Positions 63,710-64,000 of a stretch of DNA of 64,000 nt are shown here, in pieces. Source of the DNA: Yersinia mollaretii ATCC 43969 (GTDB lineage: Bacteria; Pseudomonadota; Gammaproteobacteria; Enterobacterales; Enterobacteriaceae); NCBI RefSeq assembly GCF_013282725.1, contig NZ_CP054043.1, positions 434,001 to 498,000 on the forward strand, read 5' to 3'. The notes under the pieces were generated by a model. The model was not told the origin of the DNA. It saw nothing but the letters and a program-made list of their open reading frames with translations, and did no database searches. Each line of letters opens with the position of its first letter. Within the stretch, counting starts at the first letter, position 1. Both the position numbers and the translations under genes were made by a program.

Positions 63710-64000
63710 TTATTTACGCAGCGCATCTAATCTGGCACGTAACCGCTTAATTGCCTGACTGTGTAACTGACTGACTCTTGTCTCCGTTATTTCCAACAAG
63801 ATGCCAACCTCTTTCATGTTTAGATCTTGTTGATAATAGAGATTCAATAACAACTGGTCCCTTTCTGGCAGCGCTTTTATTTCTTGACTGATATGCTTTG
63901 TTAAATTTTCCTTCATTAATTCATGTAGCGGGTTCAACATTTCATGCTGAATATCGGGCTGTTCAATACTGTCTGATAACTCTTCTTGTAACTCATCTAA
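63710..64000 (-). CDS. fliA: Flagellar sigma factor FliA (sigma-28), 3' part, truncated by the window edge
   Basis: The last 96 codons of fliA; the reading frame stays open to base 64000, so the start lies outside the window. Region 4 is clear: KALPERDQLLLNLYYQQDLN then MKEVGILLEITETRVSQLHS and QAIKRLRARL, the helix-turn-helix that reads the -35 box. FliA transcribes class 3 genes such as fliC, motA and the che genes. In most enterics fliZ follows fliA; here the next gene is flhD. Confidence 0.95.
   Translation of the reverse strand, partial: LDELQEELSDSIEQPDIQHEMLNPLHELMKENLTKHISQEIKALPERDQLLLNLYYQQDLNMKEVGILLEITETRVSQLHSQAIKRLRARLDALRK

Noticed and set aside
30516..64000. Lateral-type second flagellar system of enterics
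   Set aside because: Such loci lack flhDC and most che genes; this cluster has both, plus CheZ and FlhE.

Overview
The window is a chromosomal segment of an enterobacterium, most probably a Yersinia species. The basis is gene content and order typical of Enterobacterales (parE-yqiA-cpdA-yqiB-nudF, tolC-ygiBC, hldE-glnE-ygiF, rpsU-dnaG-rpoD), protein sequences that match remembered Yersinia versions of TolC, GlnE and YgiB, and full-length ERIC repeats. The species cannot be fixed from the sequence alone.

Bases 1-30,600 are conserved core genome. mdaB and ygiN come first, then a LysR regulator and the minus-strand run nudF-yqiB-cpdA-yqiA-parE. Next are tolC, ygiB, ygiC and ygiD, then ribB behind an FMN riboswitch, ubiK, a YjeH-type amino-acid exporter, hldE, glnE, ygiF, ygiM, cca, uppP, folB, plsY and tsaD. 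The block ends with the rpsU-dnaG-rpoD operon and an ileX-type tRNA-Ile(CAU). Intergenic gaps carry ERIC elements and shortened derivatives.

Bases 30,600-33,000 are a transition. It holds a periplasmic DsbA-like oxidoreductase with a CGPC active site, an alpha/beta hydrolase and a gene-poor, AT-rich gap.

Bases 33,000-64,000 are a compact flagellar and chemotaxis cluster that runs off the right edge. The minus-strand fliF-G-H-I-J-K-L-M-N-O-P-Q-R set faces plus-strand fliE, which is followed by cheR-cheB-cheY-cheZ-flhB-flhA-flhE. After that come minus-strand fliD-fliS-fliT, plus-strand fliC, an unknown 74-residue ORF, and the minus-strand series flhD-flhC-motA-motB-cheA-cheW-mcp. The 3' end of fliA closes the window. 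It therefore encodes the master regulator (FlhDC), at least part of the flagellar sigma factor, export gate, ATPase, C-ring, MS-ring, stators, filament, cap, chaperones and a complete CheA/W/R/B/Y/Z pathway with one receptor. The rod and hook (flg) genes and flgM are not in the window and may lie beyond fliA.

The main point of interest is this nearly self-contained flagellar locus beside the rpoD/ileX tRNA. As I recall, the usual motility locus of Yersinia is elsewhere, so this is probably a supernumerary system acquired at a tRNA boundary. Smaller novelties are an ERIC element lying in the predicted fliD leader downstream of a sigma-28 promoter, matching non-consensus -10 boxes for fliC and fliD, a repeat-built tail on MotB, altered TLR5-contact residues in the flagellin, and the unknown small ORF between fliC and the receptor gene.
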